Positions 1 to 11,200 of a DNA stretch of 64,000 bases are shown here, piece after piece. The DNA is from Sipunculus nudus (lineage: Eukaryota; Annelida; Sipuncula; Golfingiida; Sipunculidae), in contig CM049322.1 in assembly GCA_026874595.1 (NCBI GenBank), positions 50,945,340 through 51,009,339 on the forward strand, in the 5' to 3' direction. Within the stretch, counting starts at the first letter, position 1. Each line of letters starts with the position of its first letter. Both the position numbers and the translations under genes were made by a program. The notes under the pieces were generated by a model. The model searched no databases and was not told the DNA's origin. It saw only the letters and a program-made list of their open reading frames with translations.

Positions 1-106
1 GTGGTTTTGTTTTGTTTTCAACATCCGATATGCACATACAAAACTCCATAGGGATGTGGTTTCAGACTGGGACAACTTTCCAATGCAGCGGGAAGATCCC
101 AATATG
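1..106 (+). CDS. candidate coding exon, partial at window edge
   Basis: The frame is open from base 2 to a consensus donor (ATG|GTGAGT at 107). The residues just before the donor read ...SDWDNFPMQREDPNM. Composition is richer in polar residues than the surrounding AT-rich ORFs. The reading ends in phase 0, which matches the phase-0 start of the candidate exon at 4069. I do not recognise the family. The 5' limit is unknown: the exon may begin at an internal AG (the 'ttcag' ending at 65 or the 'atag' ending at 51) or left of the window. This could be chance, since both pieces are short. Confidence 0.3.
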
Positions 107-1904
107 GTGAGTTTTCATATATCCTCTCTCAATATTCTCGTATATTATAATTGTTTCAAGTTCATCAGAATAGTATGTTCGCCGAGTGATTAATTTACTT
201 ATAATACGGTGCACTACTTGTTAACATCACACAAAATGCACTATTAGAAACATTTCATGACATATTAATTCATTTAGTTCTCTCAGCGTATTAGGTGTTC
301 AGTGGTTTTGGTCCATAATTTTTTTTTGGGGGGGGCGGGGGGGGGGGGCATTTGCTCAGGAGATACTAGTGGGGAGTGGACTGCACGGATACACTTAAGG
401 GATACATGGACAGAGTTAATGAGAATGTGCTATGGCCTAAAATTTTGTAGGCCTAAATGAGCATTTAATGAAATTTTTCTTTTGTAATATGTCATAACAT
501 TTACGAAAAAAGATACATCTGTCATATATACATACACATATGTGCACCCTAACAATAATAATGTAGGTTATATTTCTCTCTGTCTGTCTGTTTGTCTGTC
601 TCTGTCTGTCTTTCTCTCGCTCTGGCCGTGGGACAAAGTGACGCTCTACTATATTGTTTATTCACTCTGAAATTGCCAAGAACAATTCTAATTTAAATAA
701 CAATTTCAAATGTATAACTAGCGATGGTGCTTGCAATTAGTTTCCTTAATGTGTATCTATAGTCGTATATATTTATCTCTCTGCAGTATCTCTATCTCTG
801 TCTCTGTTAAAGTGTATAGTTGTTTTGCGTGTATAATTGGAACGCTGAAGGTATATGTGTCACCACTCAGAGTCAGATACCCTGAGATAAAGGCCCCGTA
901 AACCTGAAAAATAACTTCTTGTTAAAGACCACACCGGTGTGTTATATGCACCGAACAACTTTGTTCAGAAACTGCCTCGTCACGTCAAGAGGCATCCATA
1001 CGAACCATAGGCTTTTAATTTCAGCACTGAATTTATATGGTGAAGTATCAATACATGTTACAAGTAGATTATTTTACTAAATATGCTACATTTTTATAAT
1101 ATATTTAATTACCATATTTTCCAGGATAGACTTGATTTGAATAAAAAATTGTTTACCTTAGGAGCCTTAAATATAATTTACAAAAAGTACAATAAAACAA
1201 ACATTCTTTTGTAATATCCTAATAAATTGACAATACCCAGTCAAGAGAGAATACTGAAAAAAGAGCAGTGAAAGGAACAAGGCTAAGAATCAAGCTATAA
1301 GGGCTACATTTAGAGTACCTTGATGTATAAAATGCAGAATAAGACCAACATCTCAAAGACACATACACACACATACAGTGTTTGTCTAGAGTTGTTAATG
1401 ATTAAACCTCTGGCAACGATCGTGCATACAACACGATTAATGTCAAAATCGAGTTATTTCGTGGTAAAATTAAGCAGTGGGATCAATTATATATATAAAC
1501 ATCTTTTATTCTATTATATAACACATATCCAATTTAATTAAGTATACGGGGTTAGGTATGTTTAGAGTATAGGGTCATTCTAAACCAGTATGGGATATGT
1601 AATTCTTTGATTAATATATTGCATTTCTAATATGAATATAAGGGGGTGATAACATTGAAGCCCCCCCCCCTTGCGAAAAAGTTGGGAGTATATATACCCA
1701 CCACCCCTATATTGACTCCCCGGCAATTAAGTGTACGGACAAATGAGAATGTAGGCTAACATCGCAGTATCCGTTACATATAAAACAAAATAAAGTATTT
1801 GATTGTTTAACACATATTATGTCAAACCTACATCCCTACTTGGATGTACTATATAAGTCCGCGACTTGACACATCATATAAACTTATCCACATGCTTATC
1901 AAAG

Positions 1905-2110
1905 TGTTTCCGGGGGGGGGGGGGAGGCTGGACACTAAAGGGTCGGACGCTCGGCGCTCTCCGCTGGCGACCCGGGGTCGATCCCCGGCATGGCTATGAG
2001 TTTGGGTTGTAGTGGCCCGTTTAAGGCAGATTTTTTTTTTCGGTTCCTCCAGTTTCCTCAACCCCTACACACTACGGGACGCCACCATCCGAAACATGGA
2101 GAGTGCCCAT
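1905..2110 (+). repeat. tRNA-derived SINE-like repeat
   Basis: This GC-rich island in AT-rich DNA contains a B-box-like element, 'gggtcgatccccggcat', within a tRNA-like 3' half (T-arm stem ccggg/cccgg around 1971-1990). A T-rich run and 'ttcctccagtttcctcaacc', a motif common in the body of animal SINEs, follow. No clear A box or target duplication was found, so the family is not assigned. Confidence 0.4.
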
Positions 2111-2430
2111 ATTTTGAAGTGTGCATATCATAAAGTATTATCGTTTTGGTTGAGGTAAAAATGTTAAAATTATCCAATATTCAACTAAATAATAATCAAT
2201 GCAAATATATCATACATAAATATTCTATTTATATATAAAGTGTTTGAAAGGTAATGATAAGTTTTAACTATAATGGAAAGCTTAATTATTATATAAAAGC
2301 CCAATCCCAGACATTCAGGCTCATTCACGCCACTGAGAGAACGTTTCTTCTGATAATGGACACCAGTTATTTCCTTTGCTTTGTCAAAGTGTATTTTATT
2401 TATTATGAAATAAGCAAAAACATACAAGCA

Positions 2431-2435
<5 letters not shown>

Positions 2436-2477
<42 letters not shown>

Positions 2478-2489
2478 TTATATATATAC
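2436..2489. repeat. (TA)n microsatellite
   Basis: Near-perfect TA dinucleotide run with occasional TTTA interruptions. Confidence 0.95.
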
Positions 2490-4068
2490 AATTGCGCGAA
2501 AAAATAGTCCTGTAAACTACAATGGACGAATTATGATAAAATATTTATATTTTAATATTATATAAACACACCCATATACAGGCATATATTTATTTAAATA
2601 CATTTTATTTTAAAACAATAACTTCTTTTAATGTTTCTACTTCTACTTCTACTACTAATAATAATAATAATATTAATAATGATAATTATATAACTATTTT
2701 TTATAATTATATTTATTACCCCTAGTTCTCATATTTGTCAGGTAGTGCGCTAACCAAATCCTTTAGATAAATACTGCCTATCAAATGTCCCCCCCCCCCC
2801 CCCCACAGTGTCATTAGACATTGATGGATGTATTGACCTATAATGAAATGCATGACTGAGACGTGGGACTCCGGTGGCGATCTTTAAGTATGGATGCCAT
2901 GTCTATTGACTCCTGTTACAAGCATTGCTGCATTCAGTCTGGCAAGACTGCCCCCCCCCCCCCTTGAGGTGAGGCGTATTGGGGTTGATGAGTATTCAAC
3001 ATTTTTATTGACATTCTCATATCCAATGTGCAAAATAAATCGATTACAACAAAATTATTATTCTTCTTTCTTCAGCCCGGCCTTTGTTTTCACTAGACCT
3101 CAAATATGGCTGATTTTCAAAATCTAACCATTGGGCGCAACATCAGTTAAAGGTGATAACTTTGCATATAATATATCATAGGTTACAGATTTGCAGCTAT
3201 TTATTTTTTATTACCTTGACCTAATTTCCAGGGTCGTACACTCCATACGTACAGTCCACATCCAATTCCCCATTATCGCTCAGTTGCAGGCGTCGGGTGT
3301 TGGAGGCATCTACTAATCACTTGGCGATCGCAAATGTCTAATTATAAGAGTTATGGTCAATTCCTTGCAGTAAGTAATGTAGTAGTCTGCTTCATATTTT
3401 GCAGCATTGATTGTTGCTGATCATGACAGACTCAAGTCACCAGAAGATCATCAAGGACAACAGTTTTTACTTGCTAGAAAGCATTGATGTGATACACGGT
3501 TTGTCTTGACCAGCTTGTCCAAGATGGCGTCCTAGACCAAAACCCAATGGACGGAAATAAAGTATAATTAACCGAAGAATGGCGGGGCTCTCTGGCTTGT
3601 GCTCAGGAAGCCAGCAAACGTCTGAAACTATAGTCTGCCTTGTATACGCTAAGTATGCAGTGGAGCCTCTTCGTACGGGCACCTCTGTGCGAAGGGTACC
3701 TCCTATTGACGATCAATTGTGGGCAGTCTCTTGAAAGTATGTCCTGAAATAAATAACCTCCCTACTAAGACACCTCTCTATTGCAATCAAAATATCCGTT
3801 CCCGTCAGTGTCTGTAAGTTGGAGGTTCTCCTGTATGTGCACACAGACATAACGAGCCCTGGAGAAATTTGTAGTAAAATGTTATATGTTCCCCATGTAG
3901 GGAGAAAGTCGTAGTAAAACGTTACATATTAACCATGCATTTGTAGTAAAACCTTACATGTTTACCGTGCAGTTTACATCGAGACACTATGTTGTTTTCA
4001 GGTGTGTTTCATGAAAGACCTGTTTCCTTTTTTTAACTTAACCTTTTTGGGAACGCTTCTTCTTTCAG

Positions 4069-4115
4069 CCTAAAAACTGTGAGGATGCCGAGGCAGACCT
4101 TCTGCCCTGGTACAG
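4069..4115 (+). CDS. candidate 47-bp internal exon
   Basis: It is bounded by a strong acceptor (pyrimidine tract 'cttcttctttcag' ending at 4068) and a donor (ACAG|GTACAC). It reads PKNCEDAEADLLPWY plus two bases, an acidic, non-AT-biased peptide. It joins in phase 0 to the candidate exon at 1-106. No later exon of the same gene was recognised, and the family is unknown. Very short exons are easily found by chance, hence the low confidence. Confidence 0.3.
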
Positions 4116-4989
4116 GTACACCTTTACAAAACTTCATTAAATCGGAAAGAACACTAGCAATTACTTTGTTACAAGATTTGCGATTAAAACCCTGTCATGA
4201 AGAGGCTTGAAAAGTAAAGATGTGTTGAAACAATCGAAAGTGTGTTAGGGCATGAAGGTGAAATTGTTAGGGTAGAAATGTGTACCTTATCATCCAAACT
4301 GTAAGAAGGGCTACCAAAAAAATATTTAGGGCTTGACTCTCTAAACAGGAAAACCTGAGGAATGGAGTTCCTTCCTGCCTTGTCTCTCAGCCTAAGGGTA
4401 CCCTCACGTAGTATAGAGAATAGGTAGTGTTCAGTTCATAGGATCTTTGATGCAAATAAGCATGTGTTATGTTGGTCTCACAAACGAAAATTAAATGATC
4501 CTATCTCTAATTTTCACAATATGATGGTATAAAGAAACAAAAACGGGTTTAGTTTTTCGCCTACATGGAATCAAAGTCTGGAATCTCGATTCAGCCTCAG
4601 ATGCTCTACCCCTGACCTACAAGTTCTCCCAATACAGCCCTGTGTATTTCTATTTGTGCATATTTATTGAAACAGAAAAATTACGTCTCAGAACCTAATG
4701 TGATGGCCTAGGCCTATACATATATACTACACGTACAAGCATGACTAAATGATCATCTATAAATGGAGCATTATAAAAAATCGTCATGTACTAAATGTAA
4801 ACATAGGGATCTATGAATTGGTTGTTGTGCTGATAAAATAAGGAAAGTATGACCTTCCTATTTATCGGAGGCATGTTTGACTTTGACACTGAATTAAATG
4901 TTTTAATGATAGGTCATGCAGTCTTTGTTTGCATCAATGATGATCGTTTATATTTTCTTTTGGACGTAGAAAGCCGAGATGTCTGGCTA
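4116..4989. other. no feature seen
   Basis: AT-rich sequence with scattered stops in all frames. No recognisable gene, repeat array or RNA gene. Confidence 0.5.
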
Positions 4990-5154
4990 CAATTATGATA
5001 TTGATACGAAATCCATCAAATTCTGACAGGGACACATAGCATCCTAACACTTTAGATTAAAGAACAGTTCACACGTGCCATATGCTAAAAGATGTCCTCT
5101 AAGTTTCCACGCATCAAAAACATTGAATGAAAATAACGTTTGAATGTGAGAGCA

Positions 5155-5216
5155 TATGTATATGTATATATACACACATATATACACATTAATATATATA
5201 TATATATATATATATA
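5155..5216. repeat. (TA)n microsatellite
   Basis: Imperfect TA repeat, also present at the equivalent place in the right-hand copy of D1. Confidence 0.95.
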
Positions 5217-6410
5217 AACATTGAAAGATTGAACAACTGGCGTCACTACAAATAAAGTGATGAAAATAGAAATATCAATTCTGCTTTATTTTATTACGGT
5301 TATTATGCCATTTAAAATATTACTCTACCTCCCGGCAAATTGAGAATAAGCCAAATTAGGCAGCTGGCCAAGCTTCTTGATTGTTAGCTTAAATATCACT
5401 GTTGTTTATTATACAGAATGGTATATAATAAAGTACAAACGTAATTTCTTATTTACAAGTGTGGTGCGTCCAAACACAAGGCTGAGGTTTTGAGTCTGCT
5501 GTTGTCTATGGCATAAACAGAGCACCGGAATAATAGATTTAAATCCACAGCGGAATCGTGACTGCTGTTGGTATTTCCCAGGTAGTACAGTTTCCCACTT
5601 TCATGCCATACTTAACCTATTTTCTTACAAAAAGGGCATTTAAAAGGATAACAAGTGCTCCAGCAACTTCCATCTTTGACTTTCGAGATTCAAAGAGCGT
5701 CTGCTCGACAGTTTGTGTATATAGTATTCTAACGAACTTTGAAGTAAGATATGCCTAATATGGTTAACCAGTCTAATATGGTTATATCAATCAATCAAAT
5801 TTATGCCCATTTAAATATCTCTTCTTTGAGAAAAGGTTAAAAGGAAAACTGTATTACCTGCAACTGAAATACACACTACAGCCACATTTAATAAGCACAC
5901 TGTTGACAATTTTACCTAAAGGAAGATCATCTTGAATAAGAGACCATCTTGATTTAAATCCAATAAATCGACGCCATTTAAATGCCCTTTCTCAAGAAAC
6001 GGTGACCTTTGATATGAAATTGATTCTTATATTTATCGTTGCATCTGAAAAATAAATCGTGTTATTTGACAATCATAACAAAAATTGAAGCTGAGATTTG
6101 CAGCTGTTTCTGAAATAATTTGTGGCAAATATCAAATGTCTGCATGTACACAAAATAAAGTAATATACTGTGATTAACCATCCACAGCACGAATATACTT
6201 ATGCGATTATGTTCAAATTTGAGGGTTATAAGTCAAAAAGAATTACATGAGGAATATTATTACATGAGGAATGTTATTTAAATATTGTGAAACATCACAA
6301 AAGTTATTTTCTGCAACCCTTAACACCTAATATAGACTTCCCGGTTATTCCAATTCATGCCCTGTAGCATCACAAATAGAGGACAATGTGAACTAATTTC
6401 TTGTTTCTAT

Positions 6411-7810
6411 TGGGCCAAGCGCTGGCGGGTTGACCCGTAGCATTACTTTTTGTTCGTGACGGGTTACATCACGGAATAGGCGGGGCGAAGCGGGCCGAAA
6501 TAAAATCTGTAGGGGGCTGGGCGCTTTGGGTTGAACAGCTGGCAGTTCAGTAAGACATGAATATAAAATATAAATAAAAAGCTAAAATCTTCAAATACAC
6601 TTATAATTAGATATAAAAAAATGTTTCATGTGGTTTGCAAATTGTTCCATGAATGTGTAAATGTGAACACATTTCAACTTATTCCTTGACTTTACAGTGT
6701 TCACTCTGAATGACTCTTGTAACAAAAACCTTACAAATGCACCTTTTATAGGTACAAAGTCATTTAGTTATACAAAATAAATGATGCATTATTAATGTGC
6801 AATATAAATTTATACACAACTGCCATTTGCACTGGCAGCTGGGTAAAGCTTTGAAAAACGTGACAGTGCCTGATATTGTGTATAGACGGTAATCCCTGTA
6901 GGCCTCACATATAACATAACAGGGATGGAAGTGAACCAGGGGCATGAATACCATTGATCTTGTTACACACACTGCGTGGCTACAGCTGGCTCTTTAGGTA
7001 ACTATAAAAAGCCTATCGTTTGCTCCTTATGGAGGGGTTATAAAGACATTGACCACTGGGTGGAGAGGGCAGAGCAGATTGTGATGATGACTGCTCTGAG
7101 AAAATCCTGCTCTCTTCATGTCTATGTCAGTGCATACTGGAGCTAGAGCCACGTCTATCAGATTCCTTTACTCCTCTGACGCTCTCACTGGTCTTATTTT
7201 CAACTTATAGCAGATTGTGACCACCAGAATGACCAAGCAAAGCAAAGATCTCAGCAGTAGTGTGAATTGGTCCATACTATCCTAAAGGCTTAATATGCGT
7301 ACTTATTCCATGAGGAAATCTAATATTGTTTTCGTTCAAAAGGCCTGCACATTTTCCCTTTAAATTTGAAATCATGTTTAAGGTATATTAAGTAGTGTTA
7401 AATATAATTAAATCATGTAAGAAATCAATTTTAGAATATTTTATGAAGTTAGTGTCACTTCTAAGAAATGAAAATCCACTTTTTCATTCCAATATTGAGA
7501 CGTTTTAGACTTTTTTTTATAATAAGCTTGGCTGATCCATGTTTTTGCTAAAAAAAATACTGTAACAGTTGATATATAAGCGTTTAAGTCATAACGCTTT
7601 GAAATATTGTTTTTATTGGTTGGCGAACTGAATCGCGAGCTTGAAAATTGAAACATGCGGTGCGGGTGCGAACTGAAAGAAATTTTTATTCGAAGCCGGT
7701 GCGGACAGAAAGAACCATAATTATTGCGGATTTGGGTAGGCTGAATTTGCTTTTCAATGCGCGATGCGGGGCTGGTTGGGGTTCATTATTTTTGGCCTGC
7801 GATGGGCCCT
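6411..7810. mobile_element. nonautonomous hAT-like DNA transposon, copy 1
   Basis: The ends form short imperfect terminal inverted repeats: left 'tgggccaagcgctggcggg', right '...ggcctgcgatgggccct'. The flanking 8-mers tgtttcta (6402-6409) and agcttcta (7811-7818) match at 6 of 8 positions, as expected of a decayed 8-bp hAT-type target duplication. Both subterminal regions are GC-rich and carry repeated gcggg/gtgcgg motifs (6470-6500 and 7655-7805), typical of hAT subterminal repeats. No transposase ORF is present. The duplicate at 62780-63977 shows the same ends and flanks. The superfamily is inferred from target length and subterminal motifs only. Confidence 0.6.
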
Positions 7811-7848
7811 AGCTTCTACTAAAACTGATCACAGAGCTTCTTGATTTT

Positions 7849-7854
7849 TTTATT
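7849..7854 (-). promoter_or_regulatory. polyadenylation signal candidate of the methyltransferase gene
   Basis: AATAAA on the minus strand, about 150 bp beyond the stop codon at 8006-8008. It is the first canonical signal I see downstream of the gene. Confidence 0.4.
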
Positions 7855-8005
7855 TTTTTTTTAAAGTGGTAAAGACTACATGGTGAAAGTAAATAATTAT
7901 AAACAGGATCATAATTAAACTTGATTTAAGAATCATCTTATGTACTGCTTCCTGGTGTACTTTACTACAAATTAAGAATGTCTCACTTTAAAAGTACCAC
8001 TGAAT

Positions 8006-8208
8006 TCAGTTTATATCTTTGGTTTTCTGAGCCAGCATTATGATAATTGGAAGTTCATCAGCTAATTGTCCATCGATAGCTTCTTTCTTTTTTATATTTT
8101 CAGCGAAACCAACCATGTGACATACCAAATCTTCTTGACGTTCTCGCGGAACACAATTTATTAGCGGACTTACAGCTCTGAAATTAGCTGTCCAAGAAGA
8201 AATTAGAA
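8006..8208 (-). CDS. methyltransferase exon 4 (residues 225-290 and stop)
   Basis: Acceptor GATGCAG at 8209; the first two bases complete a valine codon split by intron 3. It contains SSWTANFRAVSPLINCVP, the region corresponding to the family's 'FL..w.P....iP' segment, and ends in TGA at 8006-8008. Confidence 0.8.
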
Positions 8209-11200
8209 CTGCATCACGTTCAATACATTTTGTAAGGCTATATTAAAATATCATTAAATTATTGAAAATTATTGATTGGAATTACTGATTTTATAAGCGA
8301 TACATAAGCGACATAATATATTATATATAAGGAAAAATGAATAAACCGATTTTAAAATAAAATAATAAAAACATTTTTACATTATTCATCTATTTTGCAT
8401 TTAATCATTTAATGTATTCAAAAACTTCGATCGAGTAACATTTTATATCTAAAATGTGTACTTACTAAAAGACACTGTATAAATGCTTTATCGCAACTCG
8501 ATATGTTTGGTACAATACCTGTGATAAGACATCAATGCTTAAATATCTCCTCTTTTTTAGAAAAGATGGAACGCAACGTTTATTCGCGCAAGATGTTTAA
8601 CAAGTGGTCAAAAAGTTTCTTTGGATGAAGTTTACTGTGATCTTGTATAAATCAAACTGCGAACTGTAAAACAAACCGACCCTAGGAATATTATTTTTAA
8701 AGAATTTTCATTATCTATCTAATTTAACTATCGACAGGTAACGATTATTAAACTTACCTTCATCCAAGGGAAACTGATATAATTTCACTTCGTAAAGAAT
8801 CGTAGAAAATCCACGCTGCTCCATCATCGTTTTCAGTAAAGCAATATCATAAAGCCAAGGTGTTTCTACCGAAGCGGATGGGTCGATCAGAGCCAGCTGC
8901 CATGGTGTTTTTATCCTGGTTAATTTCTAAAATTGACAGATTATTGTCTATAAGATAAATGTATAACAGTTGGATTTCTACACACAAGGAACGTTACCAT
9001 CATTACTCGCCTATACTTATCAGTGATTAACGAGAAATCAAATATAAAGTAGGAAATTTTATAGGCAATGTTACCTTCACGTGTATCCACTGGCTCCACA
9101 ATGAGTTGCTCATTATGTCTTCTAACAAACCCTTGTAATAACCCGTTGACCCTGTTAAAGTCGGTAAAGTAATTGCAGCTTTGCCTCCATCCTTCAGCAG
9201 CCAGTTAACATTCTCGAGCGCTGTGCCAAGATCCCTTATCCAGTGTAACACCATAAAAGACGTGACCACCGTAAAAGATGACTTCGGAAAGTCTTTCTTC
9301 ACATCCTTTGACTAGGTCCCATCAATTGAAGGGCAGAGGAAAAGAACAAAAATGTAATTCATGATTTATATAAACTGATGTTCACCTGTTTCTCCTACCT
9401 GCACTTTTCATGGATAACGTTTTTAAATACCAATCAATCGAAGGTAATTCATGTTCTGCCAGGTGGCGTAACCCTGCAGTTTTCTTTTCTGTTGCTGGGG
9501 ATAATTTGGACAGGATAATATCTATAAGTTAATTGAAGAGACACAAATCAAGACCTTGTAGCTGAAATGTACTTAAACTCTAAAAATATAATCATCTGCG
9601 ATATCTTATTTAAGGTCACCATACCAGTTAAATAGACATATCTAGGTAGGTGGGAGGACTGTTATCAAGGAAAATAATGGTCCACTCATGCCCATTCAGT
9701 TTGATCGGACTGCTAACAATAAACGTTAATTCATGGCTTCGCATGATTATTGTAATGTAAATTTCCGTAGAGCTTGGCGCCGCCGCCAGCCGAGTTAAGA
9801 GCAAGGCTTGACACCCCAGTTTGTCTAGAGGTGCCGCCGATATTTCATCAAGCAAAAGTGAGCCGATTTTGTACAGCTCAGTCTAGCTTGAGAAAAAAGT
9901 AAATACAAACAGATAAATCTATTAAAATTAAAAATGCCGAAACAAATGTTCAAGTTTTGTTATTTTTTTTTATTTTTTTTTTGTTTCTTGTCGCTGAAGG
10001 GAAACGGCATGATTTTTTAAGGATGTTAGTGTCTTATAAAACTACCAGGGTAAACTATACCTGATATTTAATCACAAACTATTAAAGTGGGAAATGGATG
10101 CTATTTCTCAAAGTAGGAGATAACATGTTTAATCCAGCTGGATTGGCATGCCAAAATCGATTTTATTGGCTAACTTTGTTATTTTTGGGGTGCTGATTCG
10201 AAAAATGCCAGGAGTCATAGCCGCGTTACGCCACTAATCGAATGGCCGCCATGTTTAACACACTATTGCTTAAACCGATTCCTTTGAGCACGTAGAAGAA
10301 TACAAATGGTAGCAACATCCATGTTTGTAATACCAATAAATCAAAACATACATGAATACATGCATTTCTCCCCTGTTTTCATCAATAAACAATGAAAATG
10401 AATTTAATCATTTCAACAGAAATGAATCAGTGAAGCACGCTTTGTATGACAAATTTACTCTATGACAGGAGCATTTACTAATACATTCACCAGACTGGCA
10501 CAGTTCAGCAACTGCTTGTGTTACAGGCAGTTCAATACATTTCTGGGGAGAAATTGTTTCACCCTTTGCCTTCGCCCATCCAGTGTCAACAAAATGAGGA
10601 ATTTTCGGTCCTTATTTCTTGTCTGATGATGATGGAAAATAGCTTTATCTGTAGCATATCTATTATTTTTAAGGCAATAGGCACATACAATGGGATGTTT
10701 GTGTCTGCCTCCACTTTCGAGTACTCCAAATATTTTACAATGAAAAACTTTTGATATATTAATACTAGGAGTTTCCATACACGAAAACTACGCCGCATAC
10801 TCAGGAAATATAGATTTTTTCCCCAATTATTCTGCCAGTTAAATATTTGTATTATTGTGAGACAGCAGGATTTACATCGGTACAAAATTGATGTAACGCG
10901 AGAAGTAAATGCCAAACTTAACATGGTCGGTACCAACAGTTCTTTTATCATGTGTGTGAATTTAAAAATGTTCAGTATTTTTATCAATGATAACTATACC
11001 TTCATCTTACCCGGTTATGGTTTTATTGACGTTCGAAGGGGGTCTCAAAAACAGAGCAGTTAGTCAATTATCATTTGAACGTTCTTGATAGTTTGGACAA
11101 ATGTTGTGGCATCGGTCATGCACATAATTTATTATTTCTATTCTGTGAGTAATGCAGCCGAATCTGATTCAGTGGAAGGCTCATTGGTGTGCCCTTTATT

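Larger units (their letters stand above)
107..4068. other. non-coding stretch, possible intron
   Basis: No convincing coding sequence is seen. It holds poly-G tracts (near 327-349 and 1913-1924), poly-C tracts (near 1661-1670, 2789-2805 and 2950-2962), a CTGT-rich run (about 570-625), a TA microsatellite at 2436-2489 and a SINE-like repeat near 1905-2110. If the exons at 1-106 and 4069-4115 are real, this is the intron between them: donor GTGAGT at 107, acceptor with a pyrimidine tract ending CAG at 4068. Confidence 0.4.
4990..7830. repeat. segmental duplication D1 (copy at 61570-64000)
   Basis: Both copies share ordered landmarks in the same orientation. They begin near 'catcaaattctgacag', continue through a TA run (5155-5216 versus 61684-61726), 'gaaatatcaattctgctttatttta', 'ggtgcgtccaaacacaaggct' and 'ccatttaaat' blocks, and reach the hAT-like element that ends both copies. 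Divergence is substantial, with many small indels and a roughly 225 bp block near 7340-7610 missing from the right copy, so the duplication is old. No gene is evident inside. In this left copy the methyltransferase gene begins immediately to the right. Confidence 0.85.

Noticed and set aside
1930-2000. Possible functional tRNA gene
   Set aside because: A B-box-like element and T-arm are visible, but no complete cloverleaf with a paired acceptor stem and a proper A box could be drawn; a SINE is the better reading.
9628-9855. GC-richer open frame in intron 1 as an extra methyltransferase exon
   Set aside because: Exons 1 and 2 already join in phase at the expected family position (VLDIQ to the HWIRD segment). 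Inserting this piece would break the family alignment.
10586-10987. 133-codon minus-strand open frame within intron 1
   Set aside because: AT-driven composition, overlapping open frames on both strands and no domain.
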